This document shows positions 17,250-25,527 of a DNA stretch of 64,000 nucleotides, piece by piece (within the stretch, counting starts at the first letter, position 1; every line of letters starts with the position of its first letter). The notes under the pieces are model-generated. The model was given only the letters and a program-made list of their open reading frames with translations. It searched no databases and was not told the origin of the DNA. Position numbers and translations under genes: made by a program. The stretch spans positions 82,468 through 146,467 of the forward strand of contig CAKQGQ010000003.1 in NCBI GenBank assembly GCA_934233735.1, in the 5' to 3' direction. The DNA comes from an uncultured Clostridia bacterium (lineage in GTDB: Bacteria; Bacillota; Clostridia; Peptostreptococcales; Anaerovoracaceae).

Positions 17250-18467
17250 ATGGACGATTGGGATAGATTTGATAACAGAGAATACACAGATACCGCAGAG
17301 CCTCCGCACAAGGAGCCGCGTGAAAAAAGAGAACCGAAATACGTTACAACGAAAAGTTTTGTCATCGCATTGATTGTCTGCATCATCGTCTCGGCAGCCG
17401 TCGGCGCGGGAGCTTACGCTTTAGCCATCAGCCACTTCGGCGGTGTGAGCATCGATAAGTCGATTACCACGACAAACTACAATTTGGCGAAGGCTACAGG
17501 CAGTGAGCTTTCCATACAGGAAATCATCGCAAAGAATGAAAACTCCGTAGTCGCAATCGAAACGGAATCCGTTTCCACCGACAGCTGGCTCGGTCAATAT
17601 GTAACGCAGGGCGCGGGCAGCGGTGTTATCTACAGTGAAGACGGATATATTCTCACAAATAACCATGTGATTTCCGGAGCTTCCAGCATAAAAGTAACTC
17701 TGCATGACGGAACGGAATGCGACGCAAGCTTAGTCGCTGCGGATTCCCAGACAGATGTTGCAGTCATTAAAATAAATAAGAAAGGGCTTACACCTGTAAC
17801 CTTCAGCGATATGAGCGCACTTGGCGTCGGCGACCTTGCAGTTGCAATCGGCAACCCGCTCGGCACCCTCTCCGGTACGGCAACCGAAGGCATCATCAGT
17901 GCCCTTGAAAGAGAAATTACAATTGACGGCAAGAGCATGTCCCTGATTCAGACAAGCGCTTCCATCAACCCGGGCAACTCCGGCGGCGGTCTTTTCGACC
18001 AGTACGGCAACCTGATTGGTATTGTCGTTGCGAAGTCCTCCGGCTCGGATGTTGAAGGTCTTGGCTTCGCAATCCCTGCAGACAATGTGGCGAAAGTTGC
18101 AAAGTCCTTGATTGAAAACGGTTATGTTGCAGACAGACCTGCAGCAGGCATCACGATTGTGGATCTTACCGACTATAATAAAGCTATGCAGTACGGCGTT
18201 TCCCTCACCGGTGTATACATTCAGGATGTAACCGGAAGCAATGCTAAGAAGGCAGGCCTTCAGAAGGGCGATCTCGTATACTACATCGACGATGTAAAAG
18301 TCACCGATTCCGCCGTACTTTTAAAAGAAATCCAAAAGCACAATATCGGAGACACGGTCACATTTACAGTCGTCCGTGACGGCGATATTCTGAAATATGA
18401 TGTTAAGCTTCAGGCCGCAGCGAACACAAACGCTTCCTCCGGCACGAAGCAAAACACAAACAACTAA
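17250..18467 (+). CDS. HtrA/DegP-type serine protease with PDZ domain
   Basis: A membrane-anchored quality-control protease of 405 aa. A ~40-residue charged cytoplasmic tail is followed by one transmembrane helix (FVIALIVCIIVSAAVGAGAY). The trypsin-like domain has its triad at H in TNNHVISGA, D in DSQTDVAVIKI and S in PGNSGGGLF. A C-terminal PDZ domain covers about residues 300-395 (AKKAGLQKGDLVYYID). The ATG has AAGGAGG. It stands alone between an outward-facing operon and a strong terminator. CssRS-type control is known for such genes in Bacillus, but no regulator is adjacent here. Confidence 0.93.
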   Translation: MDDWDRFDNREYTDTAEPPHKEPREKREPKYVTTKSFVIALIVCIIVSAAVGAGAYALAISHFGGVSIDKSITTTNYNLAKATGSELSIQEIIAKNENSVVAIETESVSTDSWLGQYVTQGAGSGVIYSEDGYILTNNHVISGASSIKVTLHDGTECDASLVAADSQTDVAVIKINKKGLTPVTFSDMSALGVGDLAVAIGNPLGTLSGTATEGIISALEREITIDGKSMSLIQTSASINPGNSGGGLFDQYGNLIGIVVAKSSGSDVEGLGFAIPADNVAKVAKSLIENGYVADRPAAGITIVDLTDYNKAMQYGVSLTGVYIQDVTGSNAKKAGLQKGDLVYYIDDVKVTDSAVLLKEIQKHNIGDTVTFTVVRDGDILKYDVKLQAAANTNASSGTKQNTNN

Positions 18468-18563
18468 AGCAGACCCCTTGTCGGGGAGCGTCCACCTTAT
18501 GCGTTTCCCGGCAATACTAATAATAATTTCAAATTCTTTTTCTTCTTTCTTTTAAATTAAGAG

Positions 18564-18607
18564 CACAAAAGCGGCGCAGAAAAATGCAGCCGCTTTTGTG
18601 TTTTTTT
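18564..18607 (+). terminator. Terminator downstream of the HtrA-like gene
   Basis: A 12-bp stem (18564-18575 with 18589-18600) is followed by seven Ts. It is about 100 bases past the stop and may also serve the convergent gene ending at 18614, although the minus-strand T-tract is weak. Confidence 0.75.
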
Positions 18608-18613
18608 GCAATT

Positions 18614-20095
18614 TTATTTTGCGCGTCTCCACGCTTTCGTTGACCAATTGCTGTAAAGCTTGCTTTCGCCGATTTCTTTATATCCGCGAACTTTGTAATA
18701 GTAACGAGTTCCCTTTTCAACTGCTGTGTTCAGGTATTTCGTATTTTCGGTCGTGAAAATTGGCTTTTTGCCGTAGCCTTTGTTTTTCTTAACGGAGCGG
18801 TAAACTTCGTATCCGTCAAAATTCAAAGTCTTTCCGTTCTTTTCAAACCAGTATACGCGGATTGCTTTCCTGCCTTTTGCCGTCTTTGCAAGCTCTGTCT
18901 TTGCGATTAACTGAATCGTGCTGTTATAAGCATTTGTTTCTTTAATGAGCTGTTCCTGCGTTTTCTCAAATTCCGCTTTTACAGTTGTATCTGCATAGAT
19001 ATTGAATGTATACGGGCTCTTTGCTTCTACAGCTTCGCCGTTCAGGTATAAGGCTTTCAGAACGCAGCCTTCTGCGGGTTCAGCAGTGATTGCCACCTCG
19101 GTGCCTCTCAGCACATGTGTACCGCTCAGCGCAATTGTTCCGTTTTCAGTCTCTTCTGCTGTTACATCATAATAAGTATGTCTGCGGCTTCCGGAAGGCG
19201 TCACAATCGGCTCCTCTTCGCTGCTTGCCGGGAGAGTGACTTCTGTTGCCGGGGCGATTTCTCCGTCTGTCGCAGGAGCGGTGCCGGCCATTTTCTCGCA
19301 GAGTATCAATGTTCTCCATCCGTAACGTTCTCCTTCCTGTAAGGAATATTTATTTCCTAAATATTCCGGGGAAATAACGGTGTCCATATCTATAATCTGC
19401 TCCTTTGGAACTTCGGCAATAATAATTGCATATGTACTTGCGGATGCTTTCAGTTTTCCGCCTTTCTCAATTTCAATGATGTTGCTGAAATCTTTGTTTT
19501 TTCCTCCAAAGGAAATCCCTACGTCATCACTGCCTTCTACTGTAAGACTGCCTGTCGATCCGATTTTACACTTGCCAACGCCGATAGAATAAGAGGTCTT
19601 GTTTCCTGACTTATAAGTCAACTTACCGTATACTTCTAAAAGTCCACCGTTTCCGCCGCTCCCACCAAGGTAAATGTATCCGCTTGTTGTCACGTCTGCA
19701 TCGTCTTCAATTGTAAGTGTTGAATTTTCAGCACCCAAACCGCTCAAGCTATCAACAATCAGCTTGCCCGGGCCTGCAATCGCATAACTGAGTGCAGAAT
19801 AATTGCTTGATTCAATGGTTCCGATTTTGCTGTCTTCCTGTACAATAATTTTTGTGTCCGGTTTTACCAAAACAGTTCCTTTAACATTAAGGCTTGCAAT
19901 AGTCAGTATTGAATCGGTACTGTTCCATTCAAAACCATCTGTATCCAACTTCTTGTTCGAGTAGTCCCCTGACGCTAAATTCAGATCCTCAACTTCATAC
20001 TTATAGCTGCTGCTCTCATCCGCCCACGCAACCGCAGGGAACATCGAAATTGCAACGCACAAACTCAGCGCCAAGCATAAGATTTTCTTCTTCAT
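18614..20095 (-). CDS. Exported protein with InlB-like repeat and C-terminal Fn3-like module
   Basis: A 493-aa secreted protein of unknown function. From the ATG at 20095 (AAAGGAG site) it has a clear signal peptide cut after about residue 25 (MFPAVAWA-D). Residues ~30-270 are rich in short beta-strand repeats (TLTIEDDADVTTSGYIYLGG) like a beta-helix or carbohydrate-binding fold. Residues ~315-375 resemble an InlB B-repeat/bacterial Ig module (ITAEPAEGCVLKALYLNGE). The last ~95 residues form an Fn3-like module (FDGYEVYRS, GYGKKPIFTT, YYYKVRGY) shared with the exported protein at 30172-32793. No LPxTG- or NPxT-type sorting signal is visible. Confidence 0.75.
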   Translation of the reverse strand: MKKKILCLALSLCVAISMFPAVAWADESSSYKYEVEDLNLASGDYSNKKLDTDGFEWNSTDSILTIASLNVKGTVLVKPDTKIIVQEDSKIGTIESSNYSALSYAIAGPGKLIVDSLSGLGAENSTLTIEDDADVTTSGYIYLGGSGGNGGLLEVYGKLTYKSGNKTSYSIGVGKCKIGSTGSLTVEGSDDVGISFGGKNKDFSNIIEIEKGGKLKASASTYAIIIAEVPKEQIIDMDTVISPEYLGNKYSLQEGERYGWRTLILCEKMAGTAPATDGEIAPATEVTLPASSEEEPIVTPSGSRRHTYYDVTAEETENGTIALSGTHVLRGTEVAITAEPAEGCVLKALYLNGEAVEAKSPYTFNIYADTTVKAEFEKTQEQLIKETNAYNSTIQLIAKTELAKTAKGRKAIRVYWFEKNGKTLNFDGYEVYRSVKKNKGYGKKPIFTTENTKYLNTAVEKGTRYYYKVRGYKEIGESKLYSNWSTKAWRRAK

Positions 20096-20179
20096 CTTTA
20101 CTCCTTTCAAACCACTAACATATATTTGCAACACTTTCGTCTGCAAATTATATTTTATCATGGTAAAGAAGTTTTGTCA

Positions 20180-20878
20180 TCATACCGAAGTATGATTTTC
20201 TCTCCTGTTTTCCTTTTTTTGAATCAAATCCTTAATTTTGGACTTCAGCACAATCCGTCCGTGTCCGTCCGTCTCGAATTTTTCTTTATACGCCGAATCT
20301 TTGCAGTCAATCAAACAAAGTGGCGGAAAAACGACGCACCACCAGTTTTGCCCCGCGCCTTCGCCGATTGTAATCGTCAGTGCCTCGTAATTTCCCGCAG
20401 GAAAATATAGGTCGTCGTACTGCTTCGCCGGGATTTCCCGTATGCCGAGCTGCGTCCGGACTTTATATTCAAATCCGCATTCACTTATATACTCTTCTGC
20501 CCACCTTCGTATCTGCTCAAGGTTTTCTCGCACATACTTCCTCGTCGCACGGGTCTGCCTTTCCTGTTCCTCTTCGGCCGCTGCCGCCTGCTGCCCGCCG
20601 ACCTGCTCCCTAGATTTTTTTACCTCTTTTACAATCCCCTCTTCAATCTTAGGAAGCACATAGTCGCGCACACCGAGTTTCAGTTCCTGGTCCTCTTCGG
20701 AGTCGCTGTTCGCGATTATATGAAAGCGAATAATTCCGGGATATTCGTTCATGGATTTTCCTGCCGTCTCAGTGCTTTCCGTCTCCCGCGGTATGTAAGC
20801 ACTCATCCCCGCCAGCAGCCAGATTGCCATAACCATAAAAATCGTAACTGTCTTCTCAAATCTTTCCTTCTTGTCCAT
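20180..20878 (-). CDS. spoIIR: Stage II sporulation protein R
   Basis: Forespore-made secreted signal that triggers SpoIIGA to cleave pro-sigma-E in the mother cell. The 232-aa product has an N-terminal membrane or signal segment (FMVMAIWLLAGMSAYIP), the family signature IIRFHIIANSDSEEDQELKL, and a C-terminal WWCVVFPPLCLID. A Gln/Ala/Glu-rich low-complexity insert sits in the middle (about residues 90-108). It is a single-gene unit; sigma-F would be expected to drive it, but I cannot confirm a sigma-F promoter. It is strong evidence for a sporulating lineage. Confidence 0.94.
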   Translation of the reverse strand: MDKKERFEKTVTIFMVMAIWLLAGMSAYIPRETESTETAGKSMNEYPGIIRFHIIANSDSEEDQELKLGVRDYVLPKIEEGIVKEVKKSREQVGGQQAAAAEEEQERQTRATRKYVRENLEQIRRWAEEYISECGFEYKVRTQLGIREIPAKQYDDLYFPAGNYEALTITIGEGAGQNWWCVVFPPLCLIDCKDSAYKEKFETDGHGRIVLKSKIKDLIQKKENRRENHTSV

Positions 20879-20940
20879 ATCTTCCCTCCGTCAGTTAGAT
20901 TATGGACAAAATCTTATTATTTATGCACCTTCGCTCTCGC

Positions 20941-20992
20941 AAAAAAGGAAAAAGATTTTCGCCGCATGGGTTTTAGCCCATGCGCGAAAATC
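20941..20992 (-). terminator. Large terminator hairpin between the secreted-protein gene and spoIIR
   Basis: A long stem (20954-20970 with 20977-20992, one bulge) contains CGCATGGG/CCCATGCG. T-rich runs follow on both strands, so it may act in both directions. On the minus strand it ends the unit at 21052-22784. Confidence 0.8.
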
Positions 20993-21051
20993 CTTTCCTT
21001 TCCTTTTTTTATATACTCACACCTTCCACGCAATTTTATTTTAGCGATCAC

Positions 21052-21483
21052 TTATCTGGTATAGGTAGCGGTCCTTGTAGTCTTGCTGATTGTGTCGACT
21101 ACCTTTCCGTTTTTATAGCAGGTCAAGGTATATTCTAAAAAGTAAGTAGCCTCTTCCGAAACAGCTCTACGTTTTGAGAAAGTATATAGCCCTGTGGTTT
21201 TTACTAGATTTTCATCATAAGATTTAATAACTTTTCCACCTAATGTTCTTAAATCCCCTTCAATATGCACGCGGTCTAAAGAACTGTTTGTGAACGGAAT
21301 TACATCTATATTACAGACTAAGATGCACTCATCTTCTATGTTGATATAAGATGTAACTGAGCTTACACCTGTATAACACGGGCTGACTCCTCCCGTATTA
21401 CGTTCCACGGCATAGGCTGGTATAAAGCATGTTGACACCATCGTAACCATCGCTAATAATAATGCTAAAACTTTTTTCTTCAT
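21052..21483 (-). CDS. Small secreted protein, possibly DUF6147-like
   Basis: A 143-aa product from the ATG at 21483 (GAGAGG site) with a typical signal peptide cut after about residue 26 (FIPAYA-V). The mature part is short, beta-rich and contains four cysteines. It ends in a Thr/Arg-rich stretch (TISKTTRTATYTR). It resembles small secreted clostridial proteins grouped as DUF6147, but I am not certain. It follows the DUF4367 gene by 76 bases with no terminator, so it may belong to the ECF sigma unit. Function unknown. Confidence 0.6.
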   Translation of the reverse strand: MKKKVLALLLAMVTMVSTCFIPAYAVERNTGGVSPCYTGVSSVTSYINIEDECILVCNIDVIPFTNSSLDRVHIEGDLRTLGGKVIKSYDENLVKTTGLYTFSKRRAVSEEATYFLEYTLTCYKNGKVVDTISKTTRTATYTR

Positions 21484-21559
21484 TTCGTTTTCCTCTCTTT
21501 CCTTGAATATTGCCTTTACATTAAAGAACACGATTGAATAGCAAACAAACTGACATCAT

Positions 21560-22237
21560 TTAAGAAACTTTATGTAAATGTTCTATAAATTCTACTCCGG
21601 TTTCATATTCTGCATCTGTACTGATTAATATAAATGCATCTTCTGTAGTCATTTCAAAAAGCGTTCGATTCCCACTTTTACCTACAAACACCTGAAATTC
21701 ACCTATCAACTCTTCTTGATAATTTGTCTGCTCATTGTCAATATGATTGTCTGTTGTTTTGTTTATGCTTTGTATGAAAACAATACTCTCTCCTAAGTCA
21801 TTTGCATATTTCATCATATATTGCCCATCATCCCGCCGTTCCGTTTGAAGTTCAAACCCTTCCGGCAGCTCTGACACATAGTATTCCCCTACATAATCCT
21901 TATTCGCACACACATCCATATCTTCGCTATTTTGACCCGTCACCAAATCCAGCCACCAGACGCGCCACGCGTGTGCCTGCGGAATCGGTACTGCAATACT
22001 TGCGATAAAAATCGCACAGATCAGCACTGCCGCACAGCGAAGCACCCTCTGCTTTAAGCTTTTGCATCTATAGCTGCCGTACTTTTCCGCCGCCTGCCGG
22101 TACTGCTCGTCATCGCGCAACAGTTCCTCTGCCTCATCCGCATATGCTTCTGTCCAGCTATCCGCATAGGATTTTAATATTTCTTCAGCCAGCACGGATA
22201 CGTCTTTTTCACTTTTGTCTTTTCTCATGTTATCCAT
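21560..22237 (-). CDS. DUF4367 membrane protein, likely anti-sigma factor
   Basis: A 225-aa single-pass protein. The N-terminal ~75 residues are cytoplasmic and charged, followed by a membrane helix (VLICAIFIASIAVPIPQAHA). The extracellular part is a DUF4367-type domain (VSELPEGFELQTERRDDGQYM). The order ECF sigma then a one-TM protein with a soluble N-terminus is the usual anti-sigma layout, so I infer that it binds the sigma factor encoded upstream. I choose the ATG at 22237; an earlier TTG at 22264 lies in the sigma gene. No zinc-type HxxxCxxC motif is present in the N-terminus. Confidence 0.75.
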   Translation of the reverse strand: MDNMRKDKSEKDVSVLAEEILKSYADSWTEAYADEAEELLRDDEQYRQAAEKYGSYRCKSLKQRVLRCAAVLICAIFIASIAVPIPQAHAWRVWWLDLVTGQNSEDMDVCANKDYVGEYYVSELPEGFELQTERRDDGQYMMKYANDLGESIVFIQSINKTTDNHIDNEQTNYQEELIGEFQVFVGKSGNRTLFEMTTEDAFILISTDAEYETGVEFIEHLHKVS

Positions 22238-22784
22238 TTTCTTTCTTCCCCCTGTCAGCCACAATCATCTCTTCCAATTTCTTTCTGGCACGGCAGACCC
22301 GCTGCTCCACAGCGTTTTTATTCGCGCCCATAACTTTTGCAATGCTCTCATACTTCAAGTCATACGTATATCTTAAAATTAAAGCATATCTGTCTTTTGC
22401 ATTCAAGTGGCTCATGTATGCGTTCATTTCCGGCGAAAACCCGTTTTCATCGATGAAATAACTGTCATAAATTCCCTCATCGAAAAAAGCTTCGTTGCCT
22501 TCGTCCTCTTCATCTACGCAGATTTCTCTGGTTTTCTTCTTCACCATGTCAAGCGCTAAGTTTCGCGCAACCACGATGATAAAGGACTTTGTCCTTCTTG
22601 AACCCAGTTCACCTACCCGATCCGGCACGGCTGCAAGCCGAAGAATCACTTCATGCAGGCAATCTTCTGTCAATGCGTCATCACACAGAATGGGCGCGGT
22701 AACTTTCTTAATCAGCCCCTCATACATTTCATATATCATTTCAATTTCTTTTTTCGTTCCCGGTGTAAATTTCTTAATTTCCAT
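22230..22784 (-). CDS. ECF-family RNA polymerase sigma factor
   Basis: A 184-aa sigma-70-like factor. Region 2 covers about residues 15-85 (CLHEVILRLAAVPD and FIIVVARNLALDMVKKK). Region 4 is a clear HTH, LRYTYDLKYESIAKVMGANKNAVEQR, quoted here only in part (YESIAKVMGANKNAVEQRVC). Its end overlaps the DUF4367 start region, indicating coupled synthesis of sigma and probable anti-sigma. It lies about 320 bases from sipL, behind sipL's terminator. The inducing signal and target promoters are unknown. Confidence 0.88.
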   Translation of the reverse strand: MEIKKFTPGTKKEIEMIYEMYEGLIKKVTAPILCDDALTEDCLHEVILRLAAVPDRVGELGSRRTKSFIIVVARNLALDMVKKKTREICVDEEDEGNEAFFDEGIYDSYFIDENGFSPEMNAYMSHLNAKDRYALILRYTYDLKYESIAKVMGANKNAVEQRVCRARKKLEEMIVADRGKKENG

Positions 22785-22892
22785 GTGTCTACCACCTTGC
22801 CTTGTCGTTTATTGAATACTTTCCCCTGTCTTGGAACACCCATTTTCTCCACATCTTAGTCTAATAAATGTATTGGGCATTATCCATTCTCT

Positions 22893-22917
22893 AAACAATT
22901 ATATTTTTTAATTGTTT
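22893..22917. promoter_or_regulatory. Perfect 8-bp inverted repeat upstream of the ECF sigma gene
   Basis: AAACAATT (22893-22900) and AATTGTTT (22910-22917) flank nine A/T bases, about 110 bases upstream of the sigma gene. It could be an operator. The rest of the 22785-23102 gap holds only the sipL terminator. Confidence 0.35.
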
Positions 22918-23041
22918 TCCGTTATTTTCCTTTCTTCTCAAAACCACGTTACCCATACGGAGCAGCCATTCACGAAAACTCAAAATTAAGACATACATAT
23001 ATAAACCGATTCATGTCGACAAAAACTGACATAAAAAGTCG

Positions 23042-23071
23042 AAAAAATCGAGTCTCTTTTCATGAAACCCG
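23042..23071 (-). terminator. Terminator of sipL
   Basis: On the minus strand an 8-bp stem with G-U pairs (23064-23071 with 23049-23056) is followed by ATTTTTT, about 30 bases past the sipL stop. Confidence 0.65.
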
Positions 23072-23102
23072 ACTTTCCATGTCTATTCTGTTTTGCCGCC
23101 TC

Positions 23103-24764
23103 CTACCTCAGAATCAGCAGTTTATTCCCTGTTTTCAGCTCGCTTTCCTCTATATCGTTGATTCGCATTAAGCAATCCATTGTCGTCTTAAAGTGTTTTG
23201 CAATGCTCCAAAGGCTGTCACCGTCCCGCGCAATATATACAACCATGCGGCATTGCCCCTCCGCAGCCGTGTTCTGCTCAAATGCAGGGTTCATCGGTAC
23301 TTTAAACATCACTTCCCTCATAATTTCCGCATTTACCGAAATCGTCGCATTAAATTCAATCTGCTTTCCGTTTATTTTTTCTGCCCAGAAGTCTTTTAGA
23401 CACACGCAGTCCTTCACAATTTCTCCGCCTTCGATTTGCGGCATCGCGGCCGTCGCCCTAAACGGAATTTCCTGTTTCAAAGAGAAGAGGCGTCCGCACT
23501 CGTCGTCCTGTGTTTTCTGCGCCCTGCAAATCATGCAGACAAGCAGGTTGCCCTCTGTCACAATCTTTCCCTGCTGTGCCAAGCTTTCGCAGCTTGCAGC
23601 TTCCACCGATGTATACAAGACCTTGTCAATCTCTCCGTAGTCGTTTTCCGGGGAAATAATCTCACGAAGCGATGTTTCGGAAGTCGAACTGCCGAGCATG
23701 ACCCTGCTCCGTTCTTCCTTAAAATCACACACAAAGTCCTTTTCTCTGTGATAAGCATCCGCGATGACCTCACGTTCTGTATTTGCATAAACCTCAACGA
23801 AAGTCGTCAGCTCACCCTCCAGCCGCAAAACTTCGCCCTCTTCTTCGTCCTGTACGACCTTCACTTTCAGATCGCTGCTGTCGAAGCAGACGCTGCAGCC
23901 GCTCGCCTCACCGCTCATTTGCAGAGGGATAAACTGTGTGAACTCAACTCTTTCTGAGCTTTGATGCAGACAGCAGTCTTCCTCATAGGCCTCGTCGTGT
24001 ACGGAAGTATACAATAGATTTACAAAAATAAAACCGTTTACAATTATCTTTTCGCCTGCAGCCTGCTTGTAATTTTCCATCACGCAAATATCCTGCTTTA
24101 AAATATTCTCAACACGCACACCCTCTTTTAAGGTCAGATTTTCCTTAATCGTCAGGGTGTCTTTTTTCCTGAGAGCGATGTTGGTAATTTCCAGTCTTTC
24201 TTTGCGGGTCTGCAGTTCCTCGTCATTGATGCCCTCAAATAAATCGATTTTATGGTCTCCACATTCTTTTGCAGTCACTGCCAGCGTCGCCTTAACCCTG
24301 TATTTTCGCTCGTTAATTACCATATATTCCATCTTTTCGGTTCTGCATTCTAAAATGAGGATCGAACCGGGTTCAAGTGTGGTATGCCACTGTTCCTTGA
24401 ACGGAATGCGGTTTTGTATGGAAATCAGGGCGTCGCAGCACTCTGCTTTTTCGGGAAGATACAACGTCTGCAGCTCGATTTCACCCGAAAGATTTATGTA
24501 ATCGTCGCCCTTGTTTATCTGCGTAATTTCCCTGCTTGCGAGACGGGCTTTTCCGTCAATGAGCAAAATTTCTTTCATGTCAGGCTTTGTATCCGGAACC
24601 AGTACATCCTCTTCCACGACAATCGTCATCTTCGGTTTTTCACTTATATTCGTCACCTGCATAGGTGAGTAAACGGCACCTGCACTTACCGGAATTACAA
24701 CGGTCTCTTCCGGCTCTTTTGCGGGCAGCATCGCGTAATCCGGCATCTCTTTTTCGTATGTCAT
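23103..24764 (-). CDS. sipL: SPOCS (DUF3794)/LysM spore-coat protein, SipL-like
   Basis: A 553-aa protein with repeated DUF3794/SPOCS domains and a C-terminal LysM domain (IARDGDSLWSIAKHFKTT to TGNKLLIL, about the last 45 residues). This is the architecture of SipL in Clostridioides difficile, which binds SpoIVA and organises coat assembly on the forespore. Conserved SPOCS pieces such as VPDTKPDMKEILLIDG occur near the N-terminus. The ATG at 24764 with AAAGGGGAAACG is the start; a TTG 18 bases upstream is less likely. Together with spoIIR it supports sporulation. The symbol is given by architecture, not by measured identity. Confidence 0.82.
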   Translation of the reverse strand: MTYEKEMPDYAMLPAKEPEETVVIPVSAGAVYSPMQVTNISEKPKMTIVVEEDVLVPDTKPDMKEILLIDGKARLASREITQINKGDDYINLSGEIELQTLYLPEKAECCDALISIQNRIPFKEQWHTTLEPGSILILECRTEKMEYMVINERKYRVKATLAVTAKECGDHKIDLFEGINDEELQTRKERLEITNIALRKKDTLTIKENLTLKEGVRVENILKQDICVMENYKQAAGEKIIVNGFIFVNLLYTSVHDEAYEEDCCLHQSSERVEFTQFIPLQMSGEASGCSVCFDSSDLKVKVVQDEEEGEVLRLEGELTTFVEVYANTEREVIADAYHREKDFVCDFKEERSRVMLGSSTSETSLREIISPENDYGEIDKVLYTSVEAASCESLAQQGKIVTEGNLLVCMICRAQKTQDDECGRLFSLKQEIPFRATAAMPQIEGGEIVKDCVCLKDFWAEKINGKQIEFNATISVNAEIMREVMFKVPMNPAFEQNTAAEGQCRMVVYIARDGDSLWSIAKHFKTTMDCLMRINDIEESELKTGNKLLILR

Positions 24765-24838
24765 AGCGTTTCCCCTTTCCAAACATCAAACTTGGTCTTG
24801 CTACAACTTATTCTGAAGTCTGCCTTTTTATGCACACG

Positions 24839-24865
24839 AAAAAAGGAAGCTATACGCTTCCTTTT
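24839..24865 (-). terminator. Terminator formed by the last codons of the GntR gene
   Basis: Stem 24841-24850 with 24856-24865 and a 5-base loop, then six Ts on the minus strand. The final Gly and Ser codons and the TAG stop of the GntR gene are part of the hairpin. Confidence 0.8.
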
Positions 24866-25527
24866 GCAATCCGTTCTCCCTGTTCGATGACAAATTCTTT
24901 CAGCCGAAGCACATGCGCGTCCGCAATGCTTCTTGCAGCCTCGGTGTCACCGCTTAAAATCGCATCAAGAATTTCCTGATGCTCATACGGCATATTTCTG
25001 TATCTTGAAAAATCTTCATAATAGATATATCGAAATCTCAGCGCCAGCTCCTGAACCTGATTAATCATCTGAATCAGTGTTTTGTTGCCGCTGCAGTCCA
25101 CAATCAGTTTATGGAAAAGCTCATCTTCCTTAATGATTTCTTCCGTATGTCCGTTCTCCACTGCTTTCTTATAAGTCGCTGTAGCTTTCTTTAAAGTCTC
25201 AATTTCTTCATCGTTAATTTTTTTTGCCGCAAGTCCCGCTGCCATGCCTTCAAGGAACTCTCTGACCTCAAGGACATCGACCATGTCCTTAATGGATATG
25301 TCGGAGGCATAGGCGCCTCTTCTCGGTTCAATGCTTACAAGCCCTTCTTTTTCAAGCTTTCTGATCGCCTCTCTTATCGGGGTTCTGCTCACACCCATAT
25401 CTTCAGCAAGCTCCACCTCCATCATCCGCGTTCCCGGAGGAATCTCACCAATCATAATCTGTCTCTTTAATTCTTCATATACAATTTCTCTTAAAGGTCT
25501 GTGATTCTGCAAATCAAAATTCAGCAT
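24850..25527 (-). CDS. GntR-family regulator, FCD (FadR-like) subgroup
   Basis: A 225-aa regulator. The N-terminal winged helix carries MGVSRTPIREAIRKLEKEGL (about residues 35-54). The C-terminal all-helical FCD domain carries the usual metal-binding Asp/His positions (DELFHKLIVD, and HVLRLKEF near the end). It is the last gene after ispE with a 14-base overlap, an odd partner for an isoprenoid gene. Its ligand is probably an organic or amino acid, as for the family; nothing here identifies it. A second FCD regulator is at 50470. Confidence 0.9.
   Translation of the reverse strand: MLNFDLQNHRPLREIVYEELKRQIMIGEIPPGTRMMEVELAEDMGVSRTPIREAIRKLEKEGLVSIEPRRGAYASDISIKDMVDVLEVREFLEGMAAGLAAKKINDEEIETLKKATATYKKAVENGHTEEIIKEDELFHKLIVDCSGNKTLIQMINQVQELALRFRYIYYEDFSRYRNMPYEHQEILDAILSGDTEAARSIADAHVLRLKEFVIEQGERIAKGSV

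Noticed and set aside
18475..18487. CCCCTTGTCGGGG as the terminator of the HtrA-like gene
   Set aside because: Short stem with no T-run; the hairpin at 18564-18607 with seven Ts is a better candidate.
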